From NCBI RefSeq assembly GCF_008923365.1, contig NZ_WBMR01000022.1:1-64000 (forward strand): a DNA stretch of 64,000 nt, in the 5' to 3' direction. A program made the position numbers and the translations under genes. Below the pieces are notes generated by a model. It made no database searches, had not been told where the DNA came from, and worked only from the letters and a program-made list of their open reading frames with translations. Origin of the DNA: Actinomadura montaniterrae (lineage in GTDB: Bacteria > Actinomycetota > Actinomycetes > Streptosporangiales > Streptosporangiaceae). Positions 8,901 to 18,256 of the stretch are shown here, piece by piece; within the stretch, counting starts at the first letter, position 1; each line of letters starts with the position of its first letter.

Positions 8901-9324
8901 CGCGGTCGTGGGCGTGCGCGAGGCCCCACGCGAACTGCACCGCCACGTCCAGGATCCGGGCGAGCGCCTCGGCCGGGCCGCCGGCGTACAGCCGGCGGTC
9001 GTCGATCCAGTCGCGCAGGCTGCCGCCGGGCACGTACTCGGCGAACACCCGCGGGACCCCGTCCAGGACGCGGACGTAGTGGCAGCCGCACACGTTCGGG
9101 TGGAGGCCCAGCGACACCCAGATCTCCGCCTCGGCGATGAACCGGTCCCGCTGCGCCTCGGCCGTGAACAGCTCCGGGCGCGGGCATTTCACCGCCAGGT
9201 CCGTGGCCCATTCCAGGTGCCGGACGCGGTACACGACGCCCATCGCGCCGCCCTCGTGGACCTGAAGGACCTTGTAGCGGCCGTCGACGACCTGGCCGAC
9301 CCGCCACGCGTCGCCCGCCGCCAC
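5962..9324 (-). CDS. Serine/threonine protein kinase fused to two seven-bladed WD40 propellers
   Basis: The 1120-residue protein starts at GTG 9324. An N-terminal Hanks-type kinase (about residues 15-300) has the ATP-site lysine in AVKCPRP, the catalytic loop VVHQDVKPANVLMD (HQD replaces HRD, while Asp and Asn are kept), the DFG motif TDFGLA, and the P-loop+1 region YASPEQA. A TPR-like part follows (about 325-420: NNRGVSLLDLGRPAEAGEAF). I count 14 WD blade ends (for example LRVWDVRDG, VHFWDLAGG, IRVWDLRTG; later VRLWDVDGG, IRLWNLDTG, VRIWDLGGR) in two groups of seven separated by about 80 residues. There is no transmembrane segment, so it is probably a cytosolic signalling scaffold. Substrates are unknown. 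Confidence 0.93.
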   Translation of the reverse strand: MAAGDAWRVGQVVDGRYKVLQVHEGGAMGVVYRVRHLEWATDLAVKCPRPELFTAEAQRDRFIAEAEIWVSLGLHPNVCGCHYVRVLDGVPRVFAEYVPGGSLRDWIDDRRLYAGGPAEALARILDVAVQFAWGLAHAHDRGVVHQDVKPANVLMDGTADRAVAKVTDFGLARARAVAGSSPRTPDGHHPTTPYAPPGASIMVSTSGLTPAYASPEQAAGRPVGRRTDIYSFAVSVLEMFTGGITWMSGTVAGAALAARLQEPEPGIPDLPPELAGLLGRCLRRDPAERPASLDEVAAELAEIHRRAAGASRPRPAPAVADLRADELNNRGVSLLDLGRPAEAGEAFAAALAADPQHPNATYNAGLLRWRRGECTDEDLVSAVAAAGSDDGDGRRLLAQVHRERGDHDQADAVLGRDATARPGPSDGTRRIPWYSYEERVETFQGMRIPRQPPRMGVRFTGDGGRAVVACDGVLRVWDVRDGRCLRELAAPGSGFTFDISGDGRSAITTGPDAVHFWDLAGGRRLRAIGAPPDWNRAMWSSSVSLSDDGRTAASAGYDGTVLVWDFPGGGLRLAIDGHHGRAVTALSGDGRLVLTAGRADGTARIFDVATGRCVHVLDARVRDGFKAVDEVCLDTGGSRAALAAGGRIRVWDLRTGDVHSLPGHARVVGSLSMSGGFLVSVGADDTVRLWALDGVQCLRTYRGDGPVRAAHLDTDAGVLLTAWRSGLHWWTVPPRHVAPFQLSRPREHAELTGLDAAVTDLMDRARRAADPGTALALLAEARSVPGYEREPRLLGAWRDLGRSAVRTGLRSAWTAGVFQADTAPTAVALHPDGRIAVSGGQDGTVRLWDVDGGTCLRTVAKHPSAVNAVGVSGDGARAVAVSRDGTVSAWSLTTDERIETIQLLGPLGASAAAFDRGARLAAVAGADAVIRLWNLDTGECEREMRGHAGRVGALHTAPGLIASAGADGSVRLWHPDTGQCLRTMHGHTDQAMSVCLSPDGRRVLSAGGYTDRTIRLWDTASGECLRVFGDEPDDPRGVDSVPSVQSKRVRFTPDGRFAVSGGSDAAVRIWDLGGRCLRVLDGHNGAVNAVAVSADARFALSASTDGTLRRWELDWELLAP

Positions 9325-9372
9325 GCGTCCTCAGCCCCTCGACCGCATCGGGCCCACCGCCGCCCCGGTCGG

Positions 9373-10002
9373 TCAGCCGTGGTGGTGGCCGGCACCCGGG
9401 CCCGGACGGCTCGGCACGAACTCGGGAAGCGCCGCGAACCCGGGGTCGACGGTCGCCGTGGCCGTCACCCACCGCACCCACGCCCGTACCCGCGTCAGCG
9501 GATGGTCGGGGTACTGCGCGTCCCACGCCGGGTCGTCGCCGCGGTGGAACGGCAGCGCGCTCCGCACATCGGGAGCGTACGGGTGCGGGAGGACCCAGCC
9601 GTCCAGGCCCACGCCGAGCGTGGCCATGATCGTCGTTTCGCGCATCCCGGTGATGCCCTGCTCCGCGGCGGAGCAGCCGAACATCACGTAGCGGTCGGCC
9701 TTGGCCAGGAAGATGTTCGCCAGGAAGACCAGGCCGGCAGGGGCGTTCGGGATCGGCACCTTCACCAGCTGGCACACGCCGCGGACGCCGCCGAGCAGCA
9801 CCGGTTCGGCCTCGATGAGGCAGCCCATCTGCGCGTACCCGGTGGCGAGGTTGCGGCGCATGGCCGGGACGTCCTCCAGCCAGACGGGCTCCCCCAGCGG
9901 GGAGTTCGTGACCTGCTGGATGATCCGATCGCCGGTGCCGGGATGCATCCAGGTCGTCTCGTCGACGCGCTGCAGGCCGGTTGTGTCGAAGGTGACGACC
10001 AC
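9373..10002 (-). CDS. Conserved hypothetical protein, 209 aa
   Basis: The start is GTG 10002 with AAGGAG nine bases upstream. The sequence has no signal peptide or membrane segment. The middle part (VLLGGVRGVCQLVKVPIPNAPAGLVFLANIFLA, described by its strands only) alternates beta strands and ends in a glutamate-rich G-rich turn (AAEQGITGMRETTI). This order vaguely recalls DcrB/DUF1795-like proteins, but I cannot confirm that. The C-terminus ends in a short His-rich GHHHG tail. It is 48 bp upstream of the kinase-WD40 gene on the same strand and may be co-transcribed, so a role related to that kinase (substrate or regulator) is possible but untested. Confidence 0.6.
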   Translation of the reverse strand: MVVTFDTTGLQRVDETTWMHPGTGDRIIQQVTNSPLGEPVWLEDVPAMRRNLATGYAQMGCLIEAEPVLLGGVRGVCQLVKVPIPNAPAGLVFLANIFLAKADRYVMFGCSAAEQGITGMRETTIMATLGVGLDGWVLPHPYAPDVRSALPFHRGDDPAWDAQYPDHPLTRVRAWVRWVTATATVDPGFAALPEFVPSRPGPGAGHHHG

Positions 10003-10167
10003 GCCTCAGAACTCCTTGTCAGCCGGCCGGGTCCGCCCCGCGGCGGCGCGGCGTTCGCCCGAAGAATGATCACACCCTACTGAAGGGGCGTTTCCTCCCG
10101 TGGTCTTCTGGTCGATCCCGGACGCGGTGCCACGTCGCCCATACGCACCGAACTGCCCGTATGCATG

Positions 10168-10173
10168 TATAAG
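10168..10173 (+). promoter_or_regulatory. Probable -10 (TATAAG) of a leaderless promoter for the HAD gene
   Basis: TATAAG ends six bases before the in-frame GTG at 10180. Because the alternative ATG at 10165 would lie upstream of the predicted transcription start, the hexamer argues for translation beginning at GTG 10180 from a leaderless mRNA. No Shine-Dalgarno sequence precedes either start. Confidence 0.5.
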
Positions 10174-10179
10174 TACCTC

Positions 10180-10878
10180 GTGACGGATTCGATCGAGCTG
10201 GTGATCTTCGACTGCGACGGCGTGCTGGTCGACAGCGAGCCCATCGCGGTGCGCACCCACGCCGCGGTGCTGGCGGCGCTCGGCTGGCCGGTGAGCGAGG
10301 CGGAGGTGACCGAGCGGTTCGTGGGCCGGTCGACCGCGTCGATCAACGAGCTGATCGAGGCGCGGCTCGGCCCGGAGCGGGCCGCCGAGGCGGCCCGCCG
10401 GTTCGAGCGGCTGCACCGGGAGGCGGTGGACGCGGAACTCGCGCCGGTCGCGGGCATCGCCGGGGCGCTCGCGGCGATCACCCTGCCGACCTGCGTCGCG
10501 TCCAGCGGCAGCCACGCCAAGATGCGCCACACGCTCGGCCGGACGGGCCTGCACGCGCACTTCGAGGGCCGCATCTTCAGCGCGACGCAGGTCGCGCACG
10601 GCAAGCCCGCACCGGACCTGTTCCTCCTCGCCGCCCGCGAGATGGGCGTCGACCCCGTCCGCTGCGTCGTCGTCGAGGACAGCCGCTACGGCGTCCAGGC
10701 GGCCCGCGCCGCCGGGATGCGCGTCCTCGGGTACGCGGGCGGCCTGACCCCGGCGGACTGGCTCGAAGGACCCGGAACGGTCGTCTTCGACGACATGCGC
10801 GACCTTCCGCGGCTGCTCGGCCTGATGGACGGCACCGCCGGCCATGCCGCGGCGGCGGGTTCGACCGCCGCGTCCTGA
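10180..10878 (+). CDS. HAD-superfamily phosphatase (phosphoglycolate phosphatase/beta-PGM-like)
   Basis: The 232-residue protein has all four HAD motifs: FDCDGVLVDSEP (nucleophile and acid Asp) near residue 10, VASSGS (motif II), the Lys in HGKPAPDLFLLAA (motif III), and VVEDSRYGVQAA (motif IV). A helical cap lies between motifs I and II, so it belongs to subfamily IA, which acts on small phosphorylated metabolites such as sugar phosphates or phosphoglycolate. The start is GTG 10180, six bases after a TATAAG -10 element; ATG 10165 would add five residues. It precedes the CoA-transferase-like gene by 33 bp and may be co-transcribed with it, with no obvious metabolic link. Confidence 0.87.
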   Translation: MTDSIELVIFDCDGVLVDSEPIAVRTHAAVLAALGWPVSEAEVTERFVGRSTASINELIEARLGPERAAEAARRFERLHREAVDAELAPVAGIAGALAAITLPTCVASSGSHAKMRHTLGRTGLHAHFEGRIFSATQVAHGKPAPDLFLLAAREMGVDPVRCVVVEDSRYGVQAARAAGMRVLGYAGGLTPADWLEGPGTVVFDDMRDLPRLLGLMDGTAGHAAAAGSTAAS

Positions 10879-10911
10879 TGCGGCCTCCGGTGGCCGGGGA
10901 AAGGGACCTCC

Positions 10912-12144
10912 ATGCGCGTCATCTCAGAACAGCATCTCGCCCGGGTGCTCGCCGGTCTGCCGGGACGTCCGAGGATCGTGGCGGGCGGTAACTTCGCCAC
11001 GCCGCGGCGCGCCCTGGAGATCGCCGACGCCGCGATCGGCGAGTACCGGCTGTTCATGCTCAACGCCCAGGGCGACCTCCCGGACCGCGAGGGGGTCGAC
11101 CTGGAGACGCCGTTCGTCGGGGCCGGGATGCGCGGCCGCGCGAACCTGCGGTACTTCCCGTCGCGGCTGTCGCTGGTCCCGAACCTGCTCAAGGAGTCGC
11201 TGCCGCCGGACGTGGTGATCGTGCAGACCTCGCCGCCGTCCGCCGGGACCGTCTCGCTGGGCATCGAGGTCAACATCCTCCCGGCCGCGATCGAGGCGGT
11301 GCGGGCCCGCGGCGGCCTGGTCGTCGCGCAGCTCAACCCGCGGATGCCTTACACCTTCGGTGACGCCGTCCTGGCCGAGGACGAGATCGACTACGCGATC
11401 GAGGCCGAGGAGCCGCTCGCCTCGCCGGTGCCGCGCGAGCCCGGCGAGGTCGCCCACCGGATCGGGGAGCGGGTCGCGCGGCTCGTCCCCGAGCACGCCA
11501 CGCTCCAGCTCGGCATCGGCGCCGTCCCGGACGCGGTGCTCGCCTCCCTGCTGGACCGCCGCGGCCTCGGCGTCTGGTCGGAGATGTTCAGCGACGGCGT
11601 CCTGGCGCTGGAGAAGGCCGGCGCGCTCGACACCGGCAGCCCGATCACCGCCTCGTTCGCCTTCGGCGGCCGCGAGCTGTACGACTGGGCCGACCGCAAC
11701 GACCGGATCCGGATGCTGCGCACCGAGAAGACCAACGACCCGGGCCTCATCGCCCGCCGGCCCCGCATGGTCGCGCTGAACTCCGCGCTCCAGGTCGACC
11801 TGTTCGCGCAGGCCAACGCCAGCCGCGTGCGCGGGACGATCTACTCCGGCTTCGGCGGGCAGACCGACTTCGTCGTCGGCGCTTTACACTCCCCCGGCGG
11901 GCACGCGATCATCGCGCTGCCGTCGTGGCATCCCCGCGCGGACGTCTCCACCGTGATCGCGCGGCTGGCCGGCCCGGTCACCTCGTTCCAGCACAGCTAC
12001 ATCGTCAGCGAGCAGGGCACGGCGACGGTCTGGGGCAACGACGCCGCGTCCCAGGCCGAGCAGATCATCGCCAACGTCGCACACCCGTCGGCCCGCGACG
12101 AGCTGCGCGCGCAGGGCCGCGAGCTGGGGTTCCCGCTGCCCTGA
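10912..12144 (+). CDS. Acetyl-CoA hydrolase/transferase-family protein (class I CoA-transferase fold)
   Basis: The 410-residue protein matches the Cat1/Ach1/4-hydroxybutyrate CoA-transferase family. It has the LQLGIGAVPDAVLASL block, the SEMFSDG segment that in this family carries the CoA-accepting catalytic glutamate, the SGFGGQTDFVVGA block and the C-terminal SEQGTATVWG segment. The enzyme would move CoA between short-chain acids or hydrolyse acetyl-CoA. It is shorter than canonical Ach1 (about 500 aa) and closer in length to 4-hydroxybutyrate/butyrate CoA-transferases. The start is ATG 10912 with GGGA upstream. The specific acyl substrate cannot be read from the sequence. Confidence 0.88.
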   Translation: MRVISEQHLARVLAGLPGRPRIVAGGNFATPRRALEIADAAIGEYRLFMLNAQGDLPDREGVDLETPFVGAGMRGRANLRYFPSRLSLVPNLLKESLPPDVVIVQTSPPSAGTVSLGIEVNILPAAIEAVRARGGLVVAQLNPRMPYTFGDAVLAEDEIDYAIEAEEPLASPVPREPGEVAHRIGERVARLVPEHATLQLGIGAVPDAVLASLLDRRGLGVWSEMFSDGVLALEKAGALDTGSPITASFAFGGRELYDWADRNDRIRMLRTEKTNDPGLIARRPRMVALNSALQVDLFAQANASRVRGTIYSGFGGQTDFVVGALHSPGGHAIIALPSWHPRADVSTVIARLAGPVTSFQHSYIVSEQGTATVWGNDAASQAEQIIANVAHPSARDELRAQGRELGFPLP

Positions 12145-12169
12145 CGGGACGGCGGGCGCGGGCGGCCGG

Positions 12170-13991
<1,822 letters not shown>

Positions 13992-14047
13992 CCGCGTCGC
14001 GCCTCCTGACAACCCACCGCGACCGCCCGACACCGAGGAGACCTCAG

Positions 14048-14626
14048 ATGCCCCTCTCCCCCGCCCGGCTCGACGCCGCGACGCTGCGCGAGCGCCTGGC
14101 CAGTCCCGATCCGCCGCGGCTGCTGGACGTGCGCACGCCCGCCGAGTTCGCGTCCGTGCACATTCCCGGCTCGTCCAACGTCCCGCTCGACCTGCTGCGC
14201 GAGCACCGGGACGAGCTCGGCCGCCGTCTCGGCGACGTCGTGCTGGTCTGCCGCAGCGGCGCCCGCGCGGCGCAGGCCGAGCGCGCCCTGGCCGACGCCG
14301 GGCTGCCCGGCGTACACGTCCTCGACGGCGGCATCACCGCCTGGCAGGCGGCGGGGGCCCCGGTGAACCGCGGTCGCGCCGCCTGGGACCTCGAACGCCA
14401 GGTGCGCCTCGTCGCGGGCACACTCGTGCTCGCCGGGGTCCTCGGCGGCCTCGCCGTGCCCGCCCTGCGCTGGCTGGCCGCCGCGATCGGCGCCGGGCTG
14501 ACCATCGCGGCGCTGACCAACACGTGCGCGATGGGGATGCTGCTGGCGCGCCTCCCCTTCAACCGGGGACCGGCGTGCGGCGCGGACGTCATCGAGCGCC
14601 TCGTCCGGGACGGGGATCCCGGATGA
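14048..14626 (+). CDS. Rhodanese with C-terminal DUF2892 membrane domain (YgaP-like)
   Basis: The 192-residue protein has an N-terminal rhodanese (about residues 10-105) with active-site loop VCRSGARAAQ, followed by ERQVRLVAGTLVLAGVL and a hydrophobic two-helix DUF2892 segment (about 125-170), the YgaP architecture. YgaP is a membrane-anchored sulfurtransferase carrying persulfide. The start ATG 14048 has GAGGAG upstream. The gene lies 56 bp after the MBL-rhodanese and its stop overlaps the TauE start (ATGA). Its likely role is sulfane-sulfur transfer in the persulfide detoxification operon. Confidence 0.88.
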   Translation: MPLSPARLDAATLRERLASPDPPRLLDVRTPAEFASVHIPGSSNVPLDLLREHRDELGRRLGDVVLVCRSGARAAQAERALADAGLPGVHVLDGGITAWQAAGAPVNRGRAAWDLERQVRLVAGTLVLAGVLGGLAVPALRWLAAAIGAGLTIAALTNTCAMGMLLARLPFNRGPACGADVIERLVRDGDPG

Positions 14627-15504
14627 TCCTCGCGCTCACCCTCGCCGCGGCGGTCGCCGTCGGCGTCACCCTCGGCCTGCTCGGAGGCGGCGGGTCGATC
14701 CTGACCGTCCCGATCCTGGTGTACCTGGCGGGTGCCGCACCGGAACCGGCCATCGCGATGTCCCTGTTCGTCGTCGGGGTGACCAGCGCGGTCAGCGTGC
14801 TCCCGCACGCGCGCGCGGGCAGGGTGCGATGGCGGACCGGCCTGCTGTTCGGCGCCGCGGGCATGGCAGGCGCCTACCTGGGCGGACGGCTCGCCGCCTA
14901 CCTTCCGGCCGGACTGCTGCTGGCGGGCTTCGGCGTCATGATGGCACTGACCGCGTTCGCGATGCTGTGCCAGGGCTCCCGCGCCCCGGACCGCGCGCCC
15001 CGTCCCCGTCCGGCGGCCCGGACCCTGCTGAACGGCGCCGCGGTCGGCCTGGTCACCGGCCTGATCGGCGCGGGCGGCGGCTTCCTGATCGTCCCCGCGC
15101 TCGTCCTGCTGGGCGGCCTGGCCCTGCCCGCCGCCGTCGGCACCTCGCTCCTCGTCATCGCGGCGAACTCGTTCGCCGGCCTGGCGGGACACCTGCAGAA
15201 CGTCCAGCTCGACTGGCGCCTCACCCTCGCGGTGACCGGTGCCGCGGTGGCCGGCAGCCTCGCCGGGTCCCGGCTCACCGGACGCGTCGAACCGGACCGG
15301 CTGCGCCGCGTCTTCGGCTGGTTCGTCGTGGCGATGGCCGTGTTCGTGCTCACCGAGCAGATCCCGGACGGTCCGCGCCACGCGCTGCTCGGCACGCCGC
15401 CCGGATGGGGCGCGTTCGCCGGGACCCTGCTGGCCCTCGCCGCCGGGGCCGCGCTGCTCTGCCGAACGCTGCGCCCGGGCGCCCCGCGCCACGCCTCCCA
15501 CTGA
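14623..15504 (+). CDS. TauE/SafE-family sulfite/sulfonate exporter-like permease
   Basis: The 293-residue integral membrane protein has two homologous halves, each starting with a glycine-rich helix (LGLLGGGGSILTVPILV near residue 18; IGAGGGFLIVPALVLLGG near residue 145), the repeat signature of TauE/SafE/DUF81 permeases, with 7-8 predicted helices. ATG 14623 overlaps the preceding stop in ATGA, so translation is probably coupled. As the last gene of the persulfide operon it most likely exports the sulfite or thiosulfate made by the dioxygenase and rhodaneses; that substrate assignment is from context. Confidence 0.88.
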   Translation: MILALTLAAAVAVGVTLGLLGGGGSILTVPILVYLAGAAPEPAIAMSLFVVGVTSAVSVLPHARAGRVRWRTGLLFGAAGMAGAYLGGRLAAYLPAGLLLAGFGVMMALTAFAMLCQGSRAPDRAPRPRPAARTLLNGAAVGLVTGLIGAGGGFLIVPALVLLGGLALPAAVGTSLLVIAANSFAGLAGHLQNVQLDWRLTLAVTGAAVAGSLAGSRLTGRVEPDRLRRVFGWFVVAMAVFVLTEQIPDGPRHALLGTPPGWGAFAGTLLALAAGAALLCRTLRPGAPRHASH

Positions 15505-15532
15505 TCCCCGCCAGGCTTACGAGCCGGGGATC
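15503..15532 (+). terminator. Candidate terminator hairpin after the sulfur operon
   Basis: GATCCCCG (15503-15510) pairs with CGGGGATC (15525-15532) across a 14-base loop. The stem begins at the stop codon of the permease. There is no following T-run, as is usual in this GC range, so rho-independent function is only possible. Confidence 0.4.
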
Positions 15533-15591
15533 CCTGCACCGGGGGCGGCGCGAATGAGAAGCGGTCGGTGATCCAGCGCCCTGCTAGGCTA

Positions 15592-15605
15592 ACGTACTAG
15601 TTCGT
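15592..15605. promoter_or_regulatory. Palindrome around ACTAGT upstream of qsuB-like gene (candidate TetR operator)
   Basis: ACGTACTAGTTCGT is palindromic except for one base pair and lies 25 bp before the qsuB-like start, adjacent to a TAGGCT sequence that could be a -10 element. TetR operators with an ACTAGT centre are common, and a TetR gene follows qsuB. The link between the two is inference. Confidence 0.45.
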
Positions 15606-15630
15606 CCATAAAGAGGGAGCGTATCGCGGT

Positions 15631-17469
15631 ATGCGCAGGTCAATCGCGACGGTGTCGCTCAGCGGCTCGCTGGCGGACAAGCTGACCGCGATCGGCGGCG
15701 CCGGCTTCGACGGCGTGGAGATCTTCGAGAACGACCTGCTCGCCAGCGACCTGTCCCCCGAGGACGTGCGGGACCGCGCGGCGGACCTCGGGCTGGCCGT
15801 CGAGCTGTACCAGCCGTTCCGCGACTTCGAGGCGGTGCCGCCGGACCTGCTCGCCGGCTCGCTGCGCCGCGCGGAGCACAAGTTCGCGGTGATGGAACGG
15901 CTCGGCGCGAAGCTGATGCTGGTGTGCTCGAACGTGTCCCCGGCCGCGATCGACGACGACGCGCTCGCCGCAGAGCAGCTGCGGCTGCTCGCGGAGCGCG
16001 CGGCCGAGCACGGGATCAGGATCGCCTACGAGGCGCTCGCCTGGGGACGGCACGTCGGCGACTACGCGCACGCCTGGCGGATCGTCCGCATGGCCGGCCA
16101 CCCCGCGCTCGGGTTGTGCCTGGACAGCTTCCACATCGCGGCCCGGGACGTCGATCCCTACGCCATCCGCGCCATTCCCGGCGACAAGATCTTCTTCCTG
16201 CAGCTCGCCGACGCCCCGTCCCTTCCGATGGACGTGCTCTATTGGAGCCGCCATTACCGCTGCTTCCCCGGCCAGGGCGACATGGACGTGGCGGGCCTCG
16301 TCGCGGACGTCCTGCGGACCGGGTACGACGGGCCCTTGTCGCTGGAGGTGTTCAACGACATCTTCCGGCAGGCGGCGTCCATGCGGACGGCGCAGGACGC
16401 GATGCGCTCCCTCATCGCGCTGGAGGAGCAGGTCGGCCTGCGCATGGGCGGCCCGGTGGCGGGGCTGACGTCGCCGCCCCGCCCTGTTGTGCCGACCGGG
16501 TTCGCGTTCGCGGAGATCGCGGCGCCGTCCGCCGCCCCGCTCGGGAACCTGCTGGAGGCGCTCGGGTTCGTCCGCACGGGCGTACACGCCGGAAAGCCGG
16601 TGGAGCTGTGGGAGCAGGGCGCCGCGCGGGTACTGGTGAACAGCGGGAGCGCGGAGAGCCCGGACGGCCCCGCGCTCGGCGCGATCGGGCTGGAGTCGCC
16701 GGACCCGGCCGCGTCGGTCAAGCGCGCCGAGGCGCTGCTCTCCCCCGTCCTGCCGCGGATGCGGGGACCGCACGACGCCCCGCTCGACGCGGTCGCCGCG
16801 CCGGACGGGACCGAGGTGTTCTTCTGCCGGACGGCGCGCCCCGACCATCCGAGCTGGACCGGCGACTTCGCCGCGGACCGGCGCGGCCCCGCGGCGGCGC
16901 CCGGCGAGATCACGCACATCGACCACGTGGCGCTCACCCAGCCGTGGCATCACTTCGACGAGGCGTCGCTGTTCTACCGGAGCGTCCTCGGGCTCCGCCC
17001 GCACGAGAGCCTCGAACTGCCGGACCCCTACGGGCTCCTGCGCAGCCGGGCCGTGTCCACCGAGGACGGCGGCGTCCGCGTCGCGCTCAACGTCGCCCAC
17101 GTCGGCGCGCACGACGGATCGCACGACACGGCGTGGCAGCACATCGCGCTGGCCAGCGGCGACATCGTGGCGACCGCGCGCCGGTTCCGCGCGGCCGGCG
17201 CCCCGGCGCTCGCGATCCCCGCGAACTACTACGACGACCTCGAGGCCCGCCACGACCTCGGCGCGGACCGGCACCGGCTCCTCCGCGAGCTGGGCCTGCT
17301 GTACGACCGGGACGAGCACGGCGAGTTCCTGCACTTCTACACCGAGACGACCGGACGGGTCTTCTTCGAGATCGTCCAGCGGATCGGCGGCTACCGCGGG
17401 TACGGCGCCGTCAACGCGCCGGTGCGGCTCGCCGCGCAGCACGCCCGGCCGCGCCTGCGCGCGGGCTAG
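15631..17469 (+). CDS. qsuB: Two-domain 3-dehydroshikimate dehydratase (QsuB-like)
   Basis: The 612-residue protein joins an N-terminal sugar-phosphate-isomerase TIM barrel (about 1-270) to a C-terminal 4-hydroxyphenylpyruvate-dioxygenase-like VOC domain (about 285-600). Length and order are those of Corynebacterium QsuB (about 618 aa). Metal-binding acidic and amide residues of the barrel are visible in IAYEALAWG, GLCLDSFHI, FFLQLADAP and LSLEVFND. The reaction is 3-dehydroshikimate to protocatechuate, feeding quinate or shikimate into the beta-ketoadipate pathway. The role of the VOC domain in this fusion is uncertain. The start ATG 15631 has GAGGGAG 12 bases upstream. No other quinate or protocatechuate genes are nearby. 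Confidence 0.88.
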   Translation: MRRSIATVSLSGSLADKLTAIGGAGFDGVEIFENDLLASDLSPEDVRDRAADLGLAVELYQPFRDFEAVPPDLLAGSLRRAEHKFAVMERLGAKLMLVCSNVSPAAIDDDALAAEQLRLLAERAAEHGIRIAYEALAWGRHVGDYAHAWRIVRMAGHPALGLCLDSFHIAARDVDPYAIRAIPGDKIFFLQLADAPSLPMDVLYWSRHYRCFPGQGDMDVAGLVADVLRTGYDGPLSLEVFNDIFRQAASMRTAQDAMRSLIALEEQVGLRMGGPVAGLTSPPRPVVPTGFAFAEIAAPSAAPLGNLLEALGFVRTGVHAGKPVELWEQGAARVLVNSGSAESPDGPALGAIGLESPDPAASVKRAEALLSPVLPRMRGPHDAPLDAVAAPDGTEVFFCRTARPDHPSWTGDFAADRRGPAAAPGEITHIDHVALTQPWHHFDEASLFYRSVLGLRPHESLELPDPYGLLRSRAVSTEDGGVRVALNVAHVGAHDGSHDTAWQHIALASGDIVATARRFRAAGAPALAIPANYYDDLEARHDLGADRHRLLRELGLLYDRDEHGEFLHFYTETTGRVFFEIVQRIGGYRGYGAVNAPVRLAAQHARPRLRAG

Positions 17470-17490
17470 CCCGGGCGGGCGCCGCCTCGG

Positions 17491-17504
17491 GACCACTGGT
17501 GGTC
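17491..17504. promoter_or_regulatory. Palindrome GACCAC-TG-GTGGTC between qsuB and tetR
   Basis: The 14-bp sequence has perfect 6-bp arms 69 bp before the TetR start. It could be an operator for the following TetR gene, but its sequence differs from the ACTAGT palindrome before qsuB, so the two cannot both be typical sites of one regulator. Confidence 0.25.
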
Positions 17505-17572
17505 AGCGAGCGGGGCGGGCGCCCGGAGCACCATAGGATGTGTCCTCGTCCGCACCCCTCTCATGGAGTCAC

Positions 17573-18256
17573 ATGCCGTCGCACTCCGTCACACCCGCCT
17601 CGGGAGAGCGCCAGCGCGACGCCGACCGCACCCGCGCGGAGATCCTGGAGGTCGCGCAGCGGGAGTTCGCGCGGCACGGGTACGCCGGCGCCCGGGTGGA
17701 CGACATGGCGGCGCTCATGCGCACCACGAAGCGGATGATCTACTACTACTTCGGCGGCAAGGAGAAGCTGTACGTCGCGGTGCTGGAGAAGGCGTACGGC
17801 GAGGTCCGCAAGCTGGAGTCGACGATCGACGTCCAGCACCTGGCGCCGGTGGAGGCGATCCGCACGCTGGCCGAGCTGACGTTCGACCACCACGAGGCGC
17901 ATCCGGACTTCATCAAGCTGGTCAGCATCGAGAACATCCACCAGGCCGAGCACCTGCGCAAGTCGGAGGCGCTGCCGAACCTCAGCGGCCCGGTCGCGGA
18001 GCTGATCTCGCAGATCCTCGACGCCGGCCGCGCCGCCGGCGACTTCGTCGCCGAGGCGGACGCGATCGACGTGCACATGATGATCAGCTCGTTCTGCTTC
18101 TTCCGGATCGCGAACCAGCACACGTTCGGCGCGCTGTTCGGGCGGGACATGACGGCTCCGGAGCACCGGGAGCGGCACCGCGAGATGATCGGCGAGATGG
18201 TCGTGGCGTACCTGACCGGCGCCGGGCGCAGGACGCCCGGCCGCGGCGGCTCCTAG
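17573..18256 (+). CDS. TetR-family transcriptional regulator
   Basis: The 227-residue protein has an N-terminal TetR helix-turn-helix: EILEVAQREFARHGYAGARV, then MRTTKRMIYYYFGGKEKLY (recognition helix with the YYYF motif). The remainder is helical and ligand-binding in character. ATG 17573 has GGAG four to five bases upstream. It lies 103 bp downstream of the qsuB-like gene on the same strand and is the likely regulator of that gene, possibly responding to a shikimate-pathway or aromatic metabolite. Its last 4 bp overlap the convergent pqqE. Confidence 0.85.
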   Translation: MPSHSVTPASGERQRDADRTRAEILEVAQREFARHGYAGARVDDMAALMRTTKRMIYYYFGGKEKLYVAVLEKAYGEVRKLESTIDVQHLAPVEAIRTLAELTFDHHEAHPDFIKLVSIENIHQAEHLRKSEALPNLSGPVAELISQILDAGRAAGDFVAEADAIDVHMMISSFCFFRIANQHTFGALFGRDMTAPEHRERHREMIGEMVVAYLTGAGRRTPGRGGS

